DNA of 64,000 bases from Rhyzopertha dominica. Its lineage: Eukaryota > Arthropoda > Insecta > Coleoptera > Bostrichidae. Under the pieces are notes generated by a model, which searched no databases, was not told the origin of the DNA, and was given only the letters and a program-made list of their open reading frames with translations. Location of the stretch: contig QCXZ01000064.1 of the NCBI GenBank assembly GCA_025024175.1, positions 47,327,325-47,391,324 of the forward strand. Reading direction: 5' to 3'. A program made the position numbers and the translations under genes. Positions 48,957 to 60,044 of the stretch are shown here, one piece after another (position 1 is the stretch's first letter; every line of letters starts with the position of its first letter).

Positions 48957-49046
48957 TAATAACAACCCGTGGACACCTGTTTCGGCTTATAAAGCCTCCT
49001 CAGCACAGATATAGTACCAACGCAGACAACAGGGCTCACGGCATAG
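48957..49046 (-). ncRNA. Hammerhead ribozyme element, copy E (all core bases present)
   Basis: Minus-strand type I hammerhead. Inner stem I: CTGTG (49008-49004) with CACGG (48971-48967), including one G-U pair. Core CTGAGGA (49003-48997; position 7 is G, a variable site). Stem II: GGCTT (48996-48992) with AAGCC (48988-48984), loop TAT. GAAA 48983-48980. Stem III: ACA with TGT around GG. C17 is at 48972, with cleavage predicted between 48972 and 48971. The 5' terminal repeat is present (GTTGTCTGCG), but its partner on the 3' side is missing, so the outer part of stem I is lost. The core is the best on this strand. Confidence 0.85.
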
Positions 49047-49310
49047 ATCTGGCTTCCCTTATATACGCCAGGATAGGCGATGTGTATGCGAGAATTACAG
49101 TGTGGATGACACCATGCCATCTATTCGCAAAACGGCATCATCCACTCGTCTCTGTGGAGAACTGATCGTCGTTGGAAAACGTTTGGCGCCNTTTAAACGC
49201 CCACAACATAGTGGGCTGCCGTTCATATTAGTTCTCCACAGAGGTGAGTGGATGNTGCCGTACTGCCACTAGATGGCATGGTGTCATCCACACTGTAATT
49301 CTCGCTTAAT

Positions 49311-49504
49311 ATATATTATATTTTAATATTTACAGTATAAACGACTAAATCATCGCGGTATTAAACATATTTACATGTAGATTGTTATAAATCATAACTA
49401 TGGTTGTGAATTTGGGCAATAAAATTGGAACGGTTGTGCGACAAGTTTTAGAAACCTAATCTCGACTGACCGCACTAATAGCATAATGCGCGTGGCAACT
49501 TCAC
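49311..49504. other. Short AT-rich spacer
   Basis: No feature seen. Confidence 0.4.
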
Positions 49505-49620
49505 ATAGTTACACACCAGGGAACGGTGACATCACGGATTCAAACTCTAAACATAATTTTTTTAAGCATTAACTAAGCGTTTTGCGAAAAATAAAAAAGA
49601 CCGGTCTATTATTTTTGGTG
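49505..49620 (-). repeat. Dispersed repeat, copy 2 (inverted match of 3975-4100)
   Basis: Contains GGTGACATCACGGATTCAAA, TTAACTAAGCG and TTTGCGAAAAATAAA, the reverse complement of the copy at 4 kb with a few changes. Non-coding. Confidence 0.65.
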
Positions 49621-51099
49621 CAGATTAATCTATTATATAATGATATTCTGCAATAAAGAAATGGAGGCTGCAGGCCTATTATGTAAACATACTTCACTCA
49701 TGTGCGGGGTAGTAGATCAATAAGAGGGTACAATGTAGCAGGTGGCTTATTAAATTGAAAGGAACAAAATGTAATTTTTTGGAGCTTGATAAATTTTTCC
49801 TATCTAGATCCTAAAATTTAAAGAAAAGGATACTTGATGAAATAATGTTACACTTGGGTGGAACATCTACAACAAAAAGAATTTTTTTTACTGAATTCTC
49901 GACGAATACGACTTCGGCAGAATACCACAATTATGCGACGATTTGATGAAAAATATAATAAGTCAATGTCTAATGAAGAATATTTGATTCAATGATTAAT
50001 GTACACGCTCTTTCTGGACGGCTATCTGAATAAACATAATGTGCGCTACCGCGTCCTCATACTATATTCGAAAAGGTCAAGTTTCTCAGAGACTTAATTT
50101 AGGGGTTAAAACTTTTTGTAACACAATTGTAGGTCCATTATTTTGAACTGGTAATGGTAAAATGTATTTAGAAATGCTAGAAAGTTATTATTCTCTAATC
50201 AGAGAATAATTAGGAACCTAACGCGAAAGGAAATAAAATGTTGAACGAATACCTACGTGTCATTTTACAAACAGGATGGAGCCCCACCGAATTCGTTAAT
50301 GTGCGAAATTGGCTAAATCATAAAATTCCGATAATTGGATTAGTAGGCGTATAACAACTTCATTCCTGCCACGATCACCCGACCTGGATTTTTTTTCTAG
50401 ATTATAATTTAAAATCAGTAGTGTAGGCACAAGCTGTTACCTGTACAAGTCTAAAAGATTTACGGCAAATAACTATTTGCGATTCTAGGAAATTCCACGT
50501 AAAAGGTTCGAGAAAGTGCGGCATCAGGAGTTCAAAAACCCTCTGTAATGCTGATGTATGATAAAAGGTGTCATAGTCTTCCAATTTGTATGTGAGAGCC
50601 CACTAACAACAAGCGTGTAACCCAGCGTAAACAGCCGACTCGACAATATATATCAGGAGCGGCAGAAAAGCCTACCATACGCTGGTTCAAGCAATCAATC
50701 AAATAATTAGTCAAGTTTATTACCCGCTTCCATATCATTCAAAGCATCAACTGGAATTTGCAAGACCACGACAGTAACTTTCTCAGTTACACTCTTTTAA
50801 ATGACGATATAACTTCAAACGAGCGGATTATAAAGGGGCCCATATGCTGATATTCGGAGCGGTGAGCGATAAGTGTAGGTGTAAAATGTAGATGTGAAGC
50901 TAATACACTCGAGTATCGCACGTGAGGAAAGATTAATCCACCCATATAGTTCCATTCCCTCCCCATCCCCAGATTAGCAGGTACGAATCCCATCTGCAAA
51001 GCCATACGAATCCATTTGCGAAAGGAGCGGCAGAGACAGGAAAATAAAACAGAGGGACCTGTGCGACCGCGAATAAGGGCAATAATTATGAAATACGTT
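49621..51099. other. Spacer, nothing recognised
   Basis: AT-rich; 50580-51060 is somewhat GC-richer. No supported gene. Confidence 0.4.
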
Positions 51100-51360
51100 C
51101 GAACACAAAAAACCGCTTAAAACTCTCGGAAATTTCAACCCGAAAAATTGATTTATTATTATCCGTAAGCGCACTGGAAGCAGCAGTCGCAGATACTACA
51201 CTCTCATTAGCGCGAATATGTTCTCCGTTTGATATATGGGACTGCAAAGTTTTACCGTAGTAAAACGAATAATGTCGTCGCCTGGGGAGACCGCTATGCA
51301 TCGATTTGATGCGGTGTTGCACGATTATCCATCAATTTGGGAGCTCTCTAGGAGGTTCCA
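51100..51360. promoter_or_regulatory. Candidate conserved non-coding block
   Basis: Contains AAATTGATTTATTATTATCC, CTCTCATTAGCGCG, GTTTGATATATGGG and GCATCGATTTGATGCGG in a GC-richer setting. Frames are open on both strands without a recognisable product. Regulatory constraint is inferred. Confidence 0.3.
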
Positions 51361-53130
51361 CACAAATTATATTATATATTCACTTCATAACATGGGATGT
51401 TACAATGATATACTTACATTGGGACTGGTTCACACGTGATTTCAGAAAACAATCAGTCGTAACATAATGCGCTAGTTTTTATAAATATATTCATGCAGTT
51501 GTATAATGTCCCGAATAACCCAACCATAACAAAATCGTACTTTTTTTTATAAAGTATAAAACAAGGTATTCTTTCCAACCAATTTTGTAATTTCTGAAAT
51601 CTCTCATATTATCATATACAATTTGCTATCTAACACTATTTATTTGGTTCCTTCCGGTTTCCCAACTAAAAATGCCNTTAAAGTAAATATACCGCAAATA
51701 TACTTTAGAGGCTTTAATTTTTTACTAAGAAATGGCTTTCTGAAAGTACTGGAAATAATAGTGGATATTCTGTACACGAAGTTCACGCACATCTACAGGC
51801 AACATTTACAGATTCAGTCTGGTTAATTTTTTGCTGTTAATTGCAATAAATAGGCAATTTACATTGAAAAGTAACTAACCAAGTGTGCGAAATTTTAAGT
51901 ATTATAACTTTCAGAAATATTGCACGTCAGTATGCTACCTGCTATCTTCGGCGCGCATGGTACTTTGGTGCTGGGAGGGTGGTGCAGTCTTGCCCTTTGG
52001 CCCGGTGTTGTTTTCGATGAAGCCCAATTTAAGTCACTGCCCCGTGCGGGAATTCTATTCGAGGTAAATTCTTGGAGACAACTCATTTGCAAACCTAATT
52101 CGATAAATCGTCAGGGTCATTTCGTTACTTTACCCAAGGTGTTTTTGAAATTAGCACTCAGAATTGATAAAAATACATTGTCCCTAGAACAATTATACGT
52201 GTTGCCTATATTATAACGATGGTTACTGCAATAAATGATCCTTTATTGGTTCTCATGAATATCATATGCTCCCGATCGTTCAAAGGTGCCATTATTTCTA
52301 AATCAGTTAAGCCTTTTCTTCGCAGAAACTCTTTCTGTGGGCCAACGTTGTGTTCAACACATTTGGGTTTTGTAAGAATTTTATTGCAGTTTGTACTGTG
52401 TTCCTTTCTAATTGACCCAGAAGAAGTAATTAGATTATTCATACTGTTGTCACTTTGTTGGGACATTATATTACACCTGGTATACAAATTAACAGTTTTA
52501 AAATAGTATATTACGTAATAAGTGTCGTGAAAAGTATTTTACACACGAATTCTATGAGTAAGTACGTAATTCATTAACAACACGTATTACTTACTATAAT
52601 TTACCTACGACCACTCTAGCAAATACTTAAGAATACACCGTCTGCGATCAATGTAAGATACCTATTACGTACGGTAAAAAAATTGCACAGCTTGGTAAAA
52701 AATCGTACAGTTTTCCTAGCAACCGTCTAGCAACGGACCGTTGGAAACTACTAACAACGGTATTAGGAAACGTCTTAAGTACAGTTCGCAACAAAAATAT
52801 ACATGCCAAAATGCCTCGTTTGTAGAGTGTTCAAATTTCTTAATTTTACCCTTTCCTTAGTAGCATGAATATAATTTAAAATAAGAAGTCCGTATTTAGC
52901 TTTGGTCTTTATGTTGTCTAGAATCTCGTTACTAAATTTTATTTCAATCACGTGAAACTCTACTGAAGAAATAAAAAAAAAATTCTTAGGGCGTAAGAAG
53001 CATTGTGGTACCCATATACATAGAGTTCAAAGTGAAAATGTTGGGAGACTTATAAATATCTACATCCTTTCTAAATAACTATCTTTTCCAAAATATCACC
53101 ATTTATGCACTTCTGTTTCATTTTAGCCCA
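51361..53130. other. Spacer with unrecognised ORFs at 51920-52487
   Basis: The plus frame at 51920-52216 (98 codons) and the minus frame at 52206-52487 (93 codons) lie in GC-richer DNA. The minus frame has a charged, protein-like composition (KCVEHNVGPQKEFLRRKGLT), but I cannot name a family. Possibly mobile-element debris. One N at 51677. Confidence 0.3.
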
Positions 53131-53340
53131 TATTTCAAAGACGCTACTGTCTGCACTTTGTCCGTCTGGATGTCTGCCTCATAACTTAACGGCTTAACGG
53201 ATGAGGATCGTCGGATATGTCTTGGTCTATCGATGAATAACATGTATCTATATTTTTGGTTTCTAAATATAAGAAATGAAATGATATACGTCTGGGCGAT
53301 ACAAGTAAAATGTGCTAAATTTTCGTCGAAATAGCTTTTT
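53131..53340 (+). repeat. Dispersed repeat, similar to 56541-56760
   Basis: Shares CTTTGTCCGTCTG, a following CT-rich segment, CTTGG-CTA-CGATG and TTTCTA-ATAAGAAAT with the later copy in the same order. Similarity is moderate, so both copies are old. Confidence 0.45.
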
Positions 53341-55084
53341 TAATCTTGTTTAATATTACCAGTTACATTTTTGTGCTCTGCATTATATTTTTGTTTTCTT
53401 AAATGTCCGAGTTATTTTAAGTCTATTTATATGTACCTGTTTTTATTCAAAAAGTATATTTAATTATTGTATAAAAGTTTTTTTAAATTTTATTTGTCTG
53501 TTACATTATCTACATTGATCCGGTAATATAGGTATTTATGTACCATAATGTGTAATGTTACGTGCTTCCAAATTAAACAACTGATGGGTTGGATTCACTT
53601 TGACATACGACTTATGTCACTTAAGTCACTATTTCAGTACGAGCTCTTTAACCAATCAATCAAGAGTGGTACTATCCACTAAGGTCGAAGATTCGTAAGA
53701 TATTGATAAAAGTTTTTGCACTTGAGCATTTTAGCACGAGATCTTGGATTGTAACAGTACCTATCTATTTTATTTATTCATTTAAACATCTGTCCGAATA
53801 AAACACGGTTACTTTGAAGCAATCTCTATAATATTTGTTTTACGTGTGAGGAACATACACCGAATTTTAATTTTGGATTTGTAGATTCATGAATTACAGC
53901 GTTCTTTAAAATAGCCCCATTTGTTATGACGTAAGTAACTACAAATTATTTACAATTTCGCATCTGTATAACTATTATTATCAAGGATTTTGTGCGATCG
54001 GCAGCCACGTTTAAACGTTTCACATCATAACTAGATTCAAGTTTAGGCCTTATTTACTGATAACTAATGTTGGTAGTTTTGTGCTCTACAAAAAATTGAA
54101 TGCAAATTGCTATTACGTCCGTTTTTCGTCGTACGAGAAGAGAAAAGTCAAGTCATGTTTTTCTTGAAACCTTAAGCAATGTTACGTTTATATATTAAAT
54201 AGCTGCGTAAACAATCGTCCAGATGCTTCTTTTTAAGGAAATGCTAGACATACTATATAAGGGATTGCCTCGCTTAGTGAAGATAAGCTTGAATTCTTCG
54301 CAAATTGTATTTTAGGCAGAGCGAAGTACTGTCACTGCAGATAATGGGACCGGTCTTGTGACGTCACATTCACCGCCTGCCGGCCTGTAGATATGAACGG
54401 CCTAGGTAGCTAACAGCGTAACAGTCTACATGGCATATTTTACGCACCTATCACTGAATACAAGATGCGTGTATTTTGGTTCAGATTTAAAAGATATATG
54501 AACATCTTGCCGCAATAATTTTCGACAGCTAAGCTGCTATTTTCACTAGAAAAAGCGACTTATTGGCTGCCTTTAGCAGAACAATATTCTCCTTTCAGAC
54601 CGTTTACTTCAAAATGACTACTTATAACGATCCATTTCATTAATTCGTTTGCTCAATCACACTACAGAAGAGAAACTCTTTCTGCTGATACAAAGAGAAA
54701 TAAAAACATGTAGTACTGTTCTACAGTAAACGCAATGCATACTAGCAAAATACTCAAAGTCTTAAATCTGGGTCTCGACTTTATCTATGCTCATTTAAGA
54801 ATACGTTTTAAATCAGCGTAAGCACGAAGTTGTTTATTGACTATATTCATAATAAGCAGGTAATAAGCAGTAATCTTTAAGCGGAATACCTTCTTGTACA
54901 TTCCGGCTTTATGCAGTAATAGTATTAAATTCATTACTATCTTTTTCAGTGAATCATTGCGACAGTCAGACTAACATCCTTTTCTCAATTTAAGTTAATG
55001 AATATACCTATTTATGCAGTTATTTGAATGATGCCGTGCCAAAAAACATTCGCATGATCGTAATTAGACAGTTTCATATGAAAC
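53341..55084. other. Spacer, nothing recognised
   Basis: AT-rich. A perfect TGACGTCA lies at 54359-54366 in a short GC-rich patch. Confidence 0.4.
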
Positions 55085-55470
55085 GAAAAATCACATGCAT
55101 GCAGCATCCCAGCTCGCCAAAGTTTATCGGATTAAACTTCATGCATGGGCTACTCAGAAAAAGTTGATTACATTCGCATTTCATACGTTCGGTTAGGGAG
55201 TGCATCCAGCTTGGATGAGAGGAAAATTTCCACACAAAAAGGAGCCTCCACTTGATTGGCCGCATCTGGGGAATTTTATCGCCGGTTGAAGTAATAAAGA
55301 GCAATTAGTTAATTCGCTCATAACAAGTTTTAGTTCAATGGGTAGCGCGAAATGGCAAACAAGTTGGGAAGCTGCACTTAAAAATAAGCAGATTGTAGCT
55401 GTGTTAGAGGCAGCAATCGCGAATAAACAAATACGGAAATAACAAAAGCGGTGCAAAATTCTTCAAAAGG
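55085..55470. promoter_or_regulatory. Candidate conserved non-coding block
   Basis: About 385 bp of even composition with CTTGATTGGCCGC, GGGAATTTTATCGCC, GAGCAATTAGTTAATTCGC and GCGCGAAATGGC. The density of homeodomain (ATTA) and Hox/Cad-like (TTTATCG) sites in non-AT-rich DNA is typical of insect developmental enhancers. No protein is recognised in the open minus frames. Confidence 0.4.
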
Positions 55471-56540
55471 AACGTGAAACAAATTACCATAATATGCTTC
55501 TTTCGCACGTGCAAACCGTTAGCAATAGAAAAATGAAAAACCTTTCAGAACTTCATGTAAAATAATTTAAAACTATTTTCAGAAAATAGTCGATTCCGAT
55601 TGTACTGGAAAGCACCCTAACCTCGTTATTTAGAGTGAAATTTCAGATTTCTTGATTATTTCAACCATACTCCAATAAAAGTTTGCCAGACTATTCGAAA
55701 CGGTTACCGATTTTTGGCTATTTGAATCGTTTTTGGCAGTGATGGGCGTTTACGATTAAATTATAATCTTCTACGTTACACCCGTAGAAAATGGAGAAAA
55801 CACTTTTGCGTAGATTTTGAGAGGAAAATATAAGACGACTATATTATGACTAAAGTGCACGGCCACGTTGGGACACAAAAGACACAACATGTGTTTCTAA
55901 GTCTTTACTTCCATGACTATATTAGGTATACTCCTAAGAAGCCTATTTTTAACATGCTATCAAATTCGGAACCATATACTTCCCATACAAGTTTATCTTT
56001 TTGGAAAGAAAATACTTGTTCAGCAATGAGAACTTCTTAAATAATATCCTGTCAATATAGCACAATAAGATTGACCTGAGATTAAAAATAAAAAGGTTGT
56101 GATAACAAAACAAGTGTGGCATTTGCATTGCAGGAATTGAGCAATCCATTTGACTCATTGATGGCCCCAAAGTGTCTCTGACAGCACGCTTGTCCTGCTT
56201 ATTAGTGCCTTCTAGTCCTACACAAGTTATTGTTGTTGAAACATTTGTCTAGATAACTTAATTAGAAGGCAGTATTCTGTTTAGTAAACAAGAAATAAAA
56301 ATAATAATAAGACACATAATGCTATTATTGACGTTAGAGATGTTTTGAGCACTATTGATAATAAATACCATTAAAAAACTAAATATTTCTAGATTTCTAA
56401 TGTTTATCTAAACTTTGCCATGTTCTACAGTAGGCTTTCAAAGTAGAATTATATAGTCTACACGCATATAATAGCATAATCTACAGCGCGTACTCTACGC
56501 TCTCATCACTGGATTTAAGCGCATTTTGAATTTCGTTTGT
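55471..56540. other. Spacer, nothing recognised
   Basis: AT-rich, with no supported gene. Confidence 0.4.
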
Positions 56541-56760
56541 GAAGGAAAGGTGCTATTGCTCGCCCTTTGTCCGTCTGTTTGTCTAATGCCTGATGTCTGT
56601 CACACTCATACTCGTAGCTCGAGAACAGCTCGACGGTTCGGGCTGCGTTTGCTTATAGGATAGATCTTGGCCTAACGATGCTCATCATGTATTTTTTGCT
56701 TTCTATAAGAAATATGTATATATTGTATACTTAAGTTAAAAACATCTCGACAATATAATT
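56541..56760 (+). repeat. Dispersed repeat, similar to 53131-53340
   Basis: Contains CCTTTGTCCGTCTGTTTGTC, then TAACGATGCTCATCATGTA and TTTCTATAAGAAATATG, in the same order as the earlier copy. Confidence 0.45.
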
Positions 56761-57331
56761 CCCCGGAAAGGTTTTATTTCTTTATTAAGAAATATTAATG
56801 CAAGATTCACTTAATATAATCCTGTTTCTTCTATTTATTTCGAATAAGGAAATGGTAGGTAGGATTTTGGTATTGGTAGAATGTGATTAAACCCCAGCTT
56901 GACTACTGCAGTTTATGCAAGACATTTACTACACAGGCAACATCAACAGAAATCGGTATTTCATGAATTACTGTAAGAAGCAGACCTAGAGCGTTTATCA
57001 AATTGGCAATTGGCCATTCGCGTACACTAAAACGCCATTGCCACCGCATACGGAAACGAAAGAATTCTTTTTATGTCTATATAACAAAATGATAAAAAAA
57101 CACACTTCTGCACTTGTTAGTCTCGAACCTGCTATCTATTTTCAGGATTGCATACATTAGGATTTATTTAAAACAATATCACACACAAAATTCAAGACAC
57201 ATGGTGAAAACTCACCGAATTGAAAATATGAGATCAATTAGGCGAAAAAGATCTCTGTATTTATGGTTCTTTCAATTTTAAGTGAATTTATAGAGCCGTA
57301 GTTCTATTCTATATCTACAATTTTGAAGACT
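56761..57331. other. Spacer flanking the BEL/Pao insertion
   Basis: AT-rich target-site flank with no feature. Confidence 0.4.
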
Positions 57332-57336
57332 AATGG
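57332..57336. repeat. Target-site duplication, left (AATGG)
   Basis: AATGG immediately before the left LTR; the same five bases follow the right LTR at 63462-63466. Five-base duplications are usual for BEL/Pao integrases. Confidence 0.95.
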
Positions 57337-57603
57337 TGTAAAATGTTGTTTGTGTTCTTAATAAATAAGAACAATCGTCTTCGAAATAAACTGTATTTAT
57401 TTTGTAACTACACAAGATATAAAGAAAAGTAAATTTTTACATGCTTGCATGCTTGCTCGTACAATCGCGAATCTCGTCGTCATTCGTATATATCCGCTAT
57501 TCCTCGTCCACGCAAACGCACACACAATTTCAGCCGGGAGGTGCCGACATCTGATGGCCGGAAATGAAAGGCGCAACATTCGAATTTAAATAGGAACGCA
57601 ACA
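57337..57603 (-). repeat. 3' LTR of the BEL/Pao element
   Basis: 267 bp, beginning TGTAAAATG and ending GCAACA in plus orientation (TGTTGC to TTTACA on the element strand). On the element strand it carries TATTTAAAT near the start, a possible TATA-type box, and AATAAA, a possible polyadenylation signal, near 57397. It differs from the other LTR at two sites, near 57451 and 57466, both G/A or C/T transitions. Confidence 0.97.
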
Positions 57604-57613
57604 TGCCGCCCCC
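57604..57613 (-). other. Polypurine tract
   Basis: On the element strand GGGGGCGGCA lies directly before the 3' LTR. This form, with an internal C, is common in insect BEL/Pao elements and primes plus-strand DNA synthesis. Confidence 0.85.
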
Positions 57614-57710
57614 GTTGAAAGTGATGACTTTAAAAATAAATAAACACATGAAAAAATGAAAATGAATAATCGTGTTTTACAAAACAGTTAATGCAAAGAA
57701 TTGTTCAGGT

Positions 57711-60044
57711 TTAATCATTCTCACACGGTAACACGCATATTTTTTTTACCGCGCGACGCACTACACTACGGCTGGCAGTTTTTATGCTGACGACCCTGGT
57801 GATGCCGTCCGATCCTGGGTGTAGCTCGCTGATGCGACCAAGCTTCCAGTTAAGTGGAGAAGTGTTCTCGTCTCTAAGGATGACCAACAAATCTGGCTTT
57901 AGTTTGGTTGTGGTATCGTCAGTCCTCCATTTCGTACGTTGTTGGAGATTAACCAGATATTCTTCGGACCGACGAGTCCAAAAATGCTGGACTAATTTTT
58001 GAAGTACCTTATAATGTCGTAATCTGTTTTCTGGCACATGCCGAACGTCGTGTTGAGGCAGAGCAGTTAATGCCGTTCCAATAAGGAAATGGCCTGGTGT
58101 AAGGGCCGTGTAGTCATTGGGATCGCTTGATATGGGAGTCAAGGGACGGGAATTTAATGCGGCTTCAATTTGAGTAATGATCGTATATAGTCCCTCAAAA
58201 GTCAAATTGGCATTGCCTAGGATTCGTCGCAAATGAAATTTGGCTGATTTTATAACAGATTCCCAAAGTCCACCGAAGTGTGGGGATCGACTAGGAATAA
58301 AATGCCACTTAATGTAATTTTTATCAAGAAAATGTACAAATTCTGGTTGTTCACTTACTCGAGAAAATGAATCGTAAATTTGTTTTAGTTCTGACTGCGC
58401 ACCTACGAAATTTGTAGCATTGTCTGTATAGATCTCTCTGCACAACCCACGCCTAGAAACAAACCGTTTTAAAGAATTCAAAAATGCTTCTGTGCTTAAG
58501 TCGCCGACAATTTCTAGATGTACGGCTTTGGTGGAAAAACACACAAAAGCGCAGATGTATGCCTTCACCAAATTTCTGTTTCTTAGTTTTCCGTCTTTAA
58601 TATTTATTGGACCTGCGAAGTCGATTCCGATAACTTCAAATGGTCGTCTAGGCACAACTCGAGCCTTAGGCAAGTCGCCCATTTTATGAGACAAACTGGA
58701 AGGTTTAACCTTAAAACATGTAATGCATTTGCGCAGTACACTTCGCACCGTGCTTCTACCGTTCAATGGCCAAAAACGTAACCTTACGGCTGCTAAAATA
58801 GCTTGTGTACCAGCATGTAAATGTCGATGGTGCTCTTGTAAAATAATTAATTTTGTTAGAGGATGCTTGGAAGCCAACACAATAGGGAATTTTTTATCAG
58901 AAGAAATATTCGAGTTTCTTAACCGTCCTCCCACACGTATGATATTATGTGCGTCTAGAAATGGACTTAAACTTATTAATTTACTATCTTTGGGTACATT
59001 GTTACCTTTAATGAGCGCATCAAGTTCTCGACTAAAATCTTGTGTTTGAGCGACTCGTATTAGAATGCTTAAAGCGTGATCTAGTTCCTCAATAGTTAAA
59101 GGTCCGTGTTTTTTATCATTATGCAATGCTGAAGTATTTTTATAAAATCTCCAACAGTAGGCTACAACGCGTTGCAGCTTGAACAACGAAGAGTATCGAT
59201 TAAATAGTGACTGGTCTAAGATTTGTACCTTAAACGTTAATTTTGTTTTTCTGGCTTCTGGAATCGCCTTTGGAGGACTAAATTTCGATTCTGGCCACGA
59301 ACTTGTATCATTCTTGAGCCATGATGGGCCAAACCACCAAATGTCGAGGCTAAGCAGACTTGAAGGTTCCACCCCTCTTGAAATGACATCAGCGGGGTTA
59401 TCGCTGGACGCAATATGATGCCATTGAGAAACATCAGTTAACTCCTGGATCTCAGAAACCCTATTAGCGATAAAAGTTGTCCATGTTGAAGGTTGAGCTG
59501 ATATCCATGACAAAGTGATGGTAGAATCACACCAAAAGAATATCTCATTAACCTTAGCAAGAAGTGATTCAGAAACCTTGCGATAAAGTCTTGCTAGCAG
59601 AAGAGATCCGCATAATTCTAATCTAGGAAGTGAAATGCTCTTTAATGGAGCAACACGTGATTTCGCGCAGAGCAATTGTACAAGTACTTCGCCGTTAACA
59701 TTTACACTTCTTAGATAGATGCATGCCCCATAAACATTTTGTGAAGCGTCGCAGAAACCATGCAACTGGATATTGATCGCTTCAACAATTAAAGCATGTC
59801 TGGTAATAACAATCTTGTTTAAAGACACCAGTTGAGCATGATAACGTGTCCATTCGGTAAAAATATCCATGGGAACAGATTCGTCCCAGCTAGATTTAAG
59901 TTGCCACAAACGTTGCATGATCAGTTTCGCCTTAATTGTGGCAGCTCCAATCAGACCTAAAGGATCAAAGATCTGAGATAAGCTTGATAAGATTATTCGT
60001 TTTGTAACTCGTTTAGTATAAGGTGTTTTTACCTCAAACGTGTA
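57711..60044 (-). CDS. BEL/Pao polyprotein, part after the stop: RNase H, integrase
   Basis: Same frame as the upstream gag-pol part; separated from it only by a TAG at 60047-60045. The first Met is at 59918 (735 codons), but the frame is open from 60044. RNase H: FCDAS, LPRLELCG, FWCDST and SDNPAD supply the acidic residues (about residues 55-175 from the Met). Integrase: an HHCC-type zinc site (HRHLHAG, later CITC, about 360-400), then the catalytic triad in GIDFAGP (about 430), YTDNATNF (about 500) and GLWESVIKSAK (about 550). The C-terminal 120 residues (FWTRRSEEYL, LGRISELHPGSDG) are the DUF5641-type tail typical of BEL/Pao. All catalytic residues are present. Translated alone it would lack the fingers and palm of the reverse transcriptase. 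Confidence 0.93.
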   Translation of the reverse strand, partial: YTFEVKTPYTKRVTKRIILSSLSQIFDPLGLIGAATIKAKLIMQRLWQLKSSWDESVPMDIFTEWTRYHAQLVSLNKIVITRHALIVEAINIQLHGFCDASQNVYGACIYLRSVNVNGEVLVQLLCAKSRVAPLKSISLPRLELCGSLLLARLYRKVSESLLAKVNEIFFWCDSTITLSWISAQPSTWTTFIANRVSEIQELTDVSQWHHIASSDNPADVISRGVEPSSLLSLDIWWFGPSWLKNDTSSWPESKFSPPKAIPEARKTKLTFKVQILDQSLFNRYSSLFKLQRVVAYCWRFYKNTSALHNDKKHGPLTIEELDHALSILIRVAQTQDFSRELDALIKGNNVPKDSKLISLSPFLDAHNIIRVGGRLRNSNISSDKKFPIVLASKHPLTKLIILQEHHRHLHAGTQAILAAVRLRFWPLNGRSTVRSVLRKCITCFKVKPSSLSHKMGDLPKARVVPRRPFEVIGIDFAGPINIKDGKLRNRNLVKAYICAFVCFSTKAVHLEIVGDLSTEAFLNSLKRFVSRRGLCREIYTDNATNFVGAQSELKQIYDSFSRVSEQPEFVHFLDKNYIKWHFIPSRSPHFGGLWESVIKSAKFHLRRILGNANLTFEGLYTIITQIEAALNSRPLTPISSDPNDYTALTPGHFLIGTALTALPQHDVRHVPENRLRHYKVLQKLVQHFWTRRSEEYLVNLQQRTKWRTDDTTTKLKPDLLVILRDENTSPLNWKLGRISELHPGSDGITRVVSIKTASRSVVRRAVKKICVLPCEND

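Larger units (their letters stand above)
48643..49310. repeat. Composite: two direct ~300-bp units plus an inverted partial third
   Basis: The D and E ribozyme elements are each followed by the same sequence (CTGGCTTCCCTTATATA, then GTATGCGAGAATTACAGTG and TGATGACACCATGCCATCT or close variants), offset by about 300 bp. From about 49200 to 49310 a third copy of that flank lies inverted, complementary to 48785-48902. Two Ns at 49191 and 49255. This is a tandem-plus-inverted arrangement of one repeat unit carrying a hammerhead. Confidence 0.8.
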
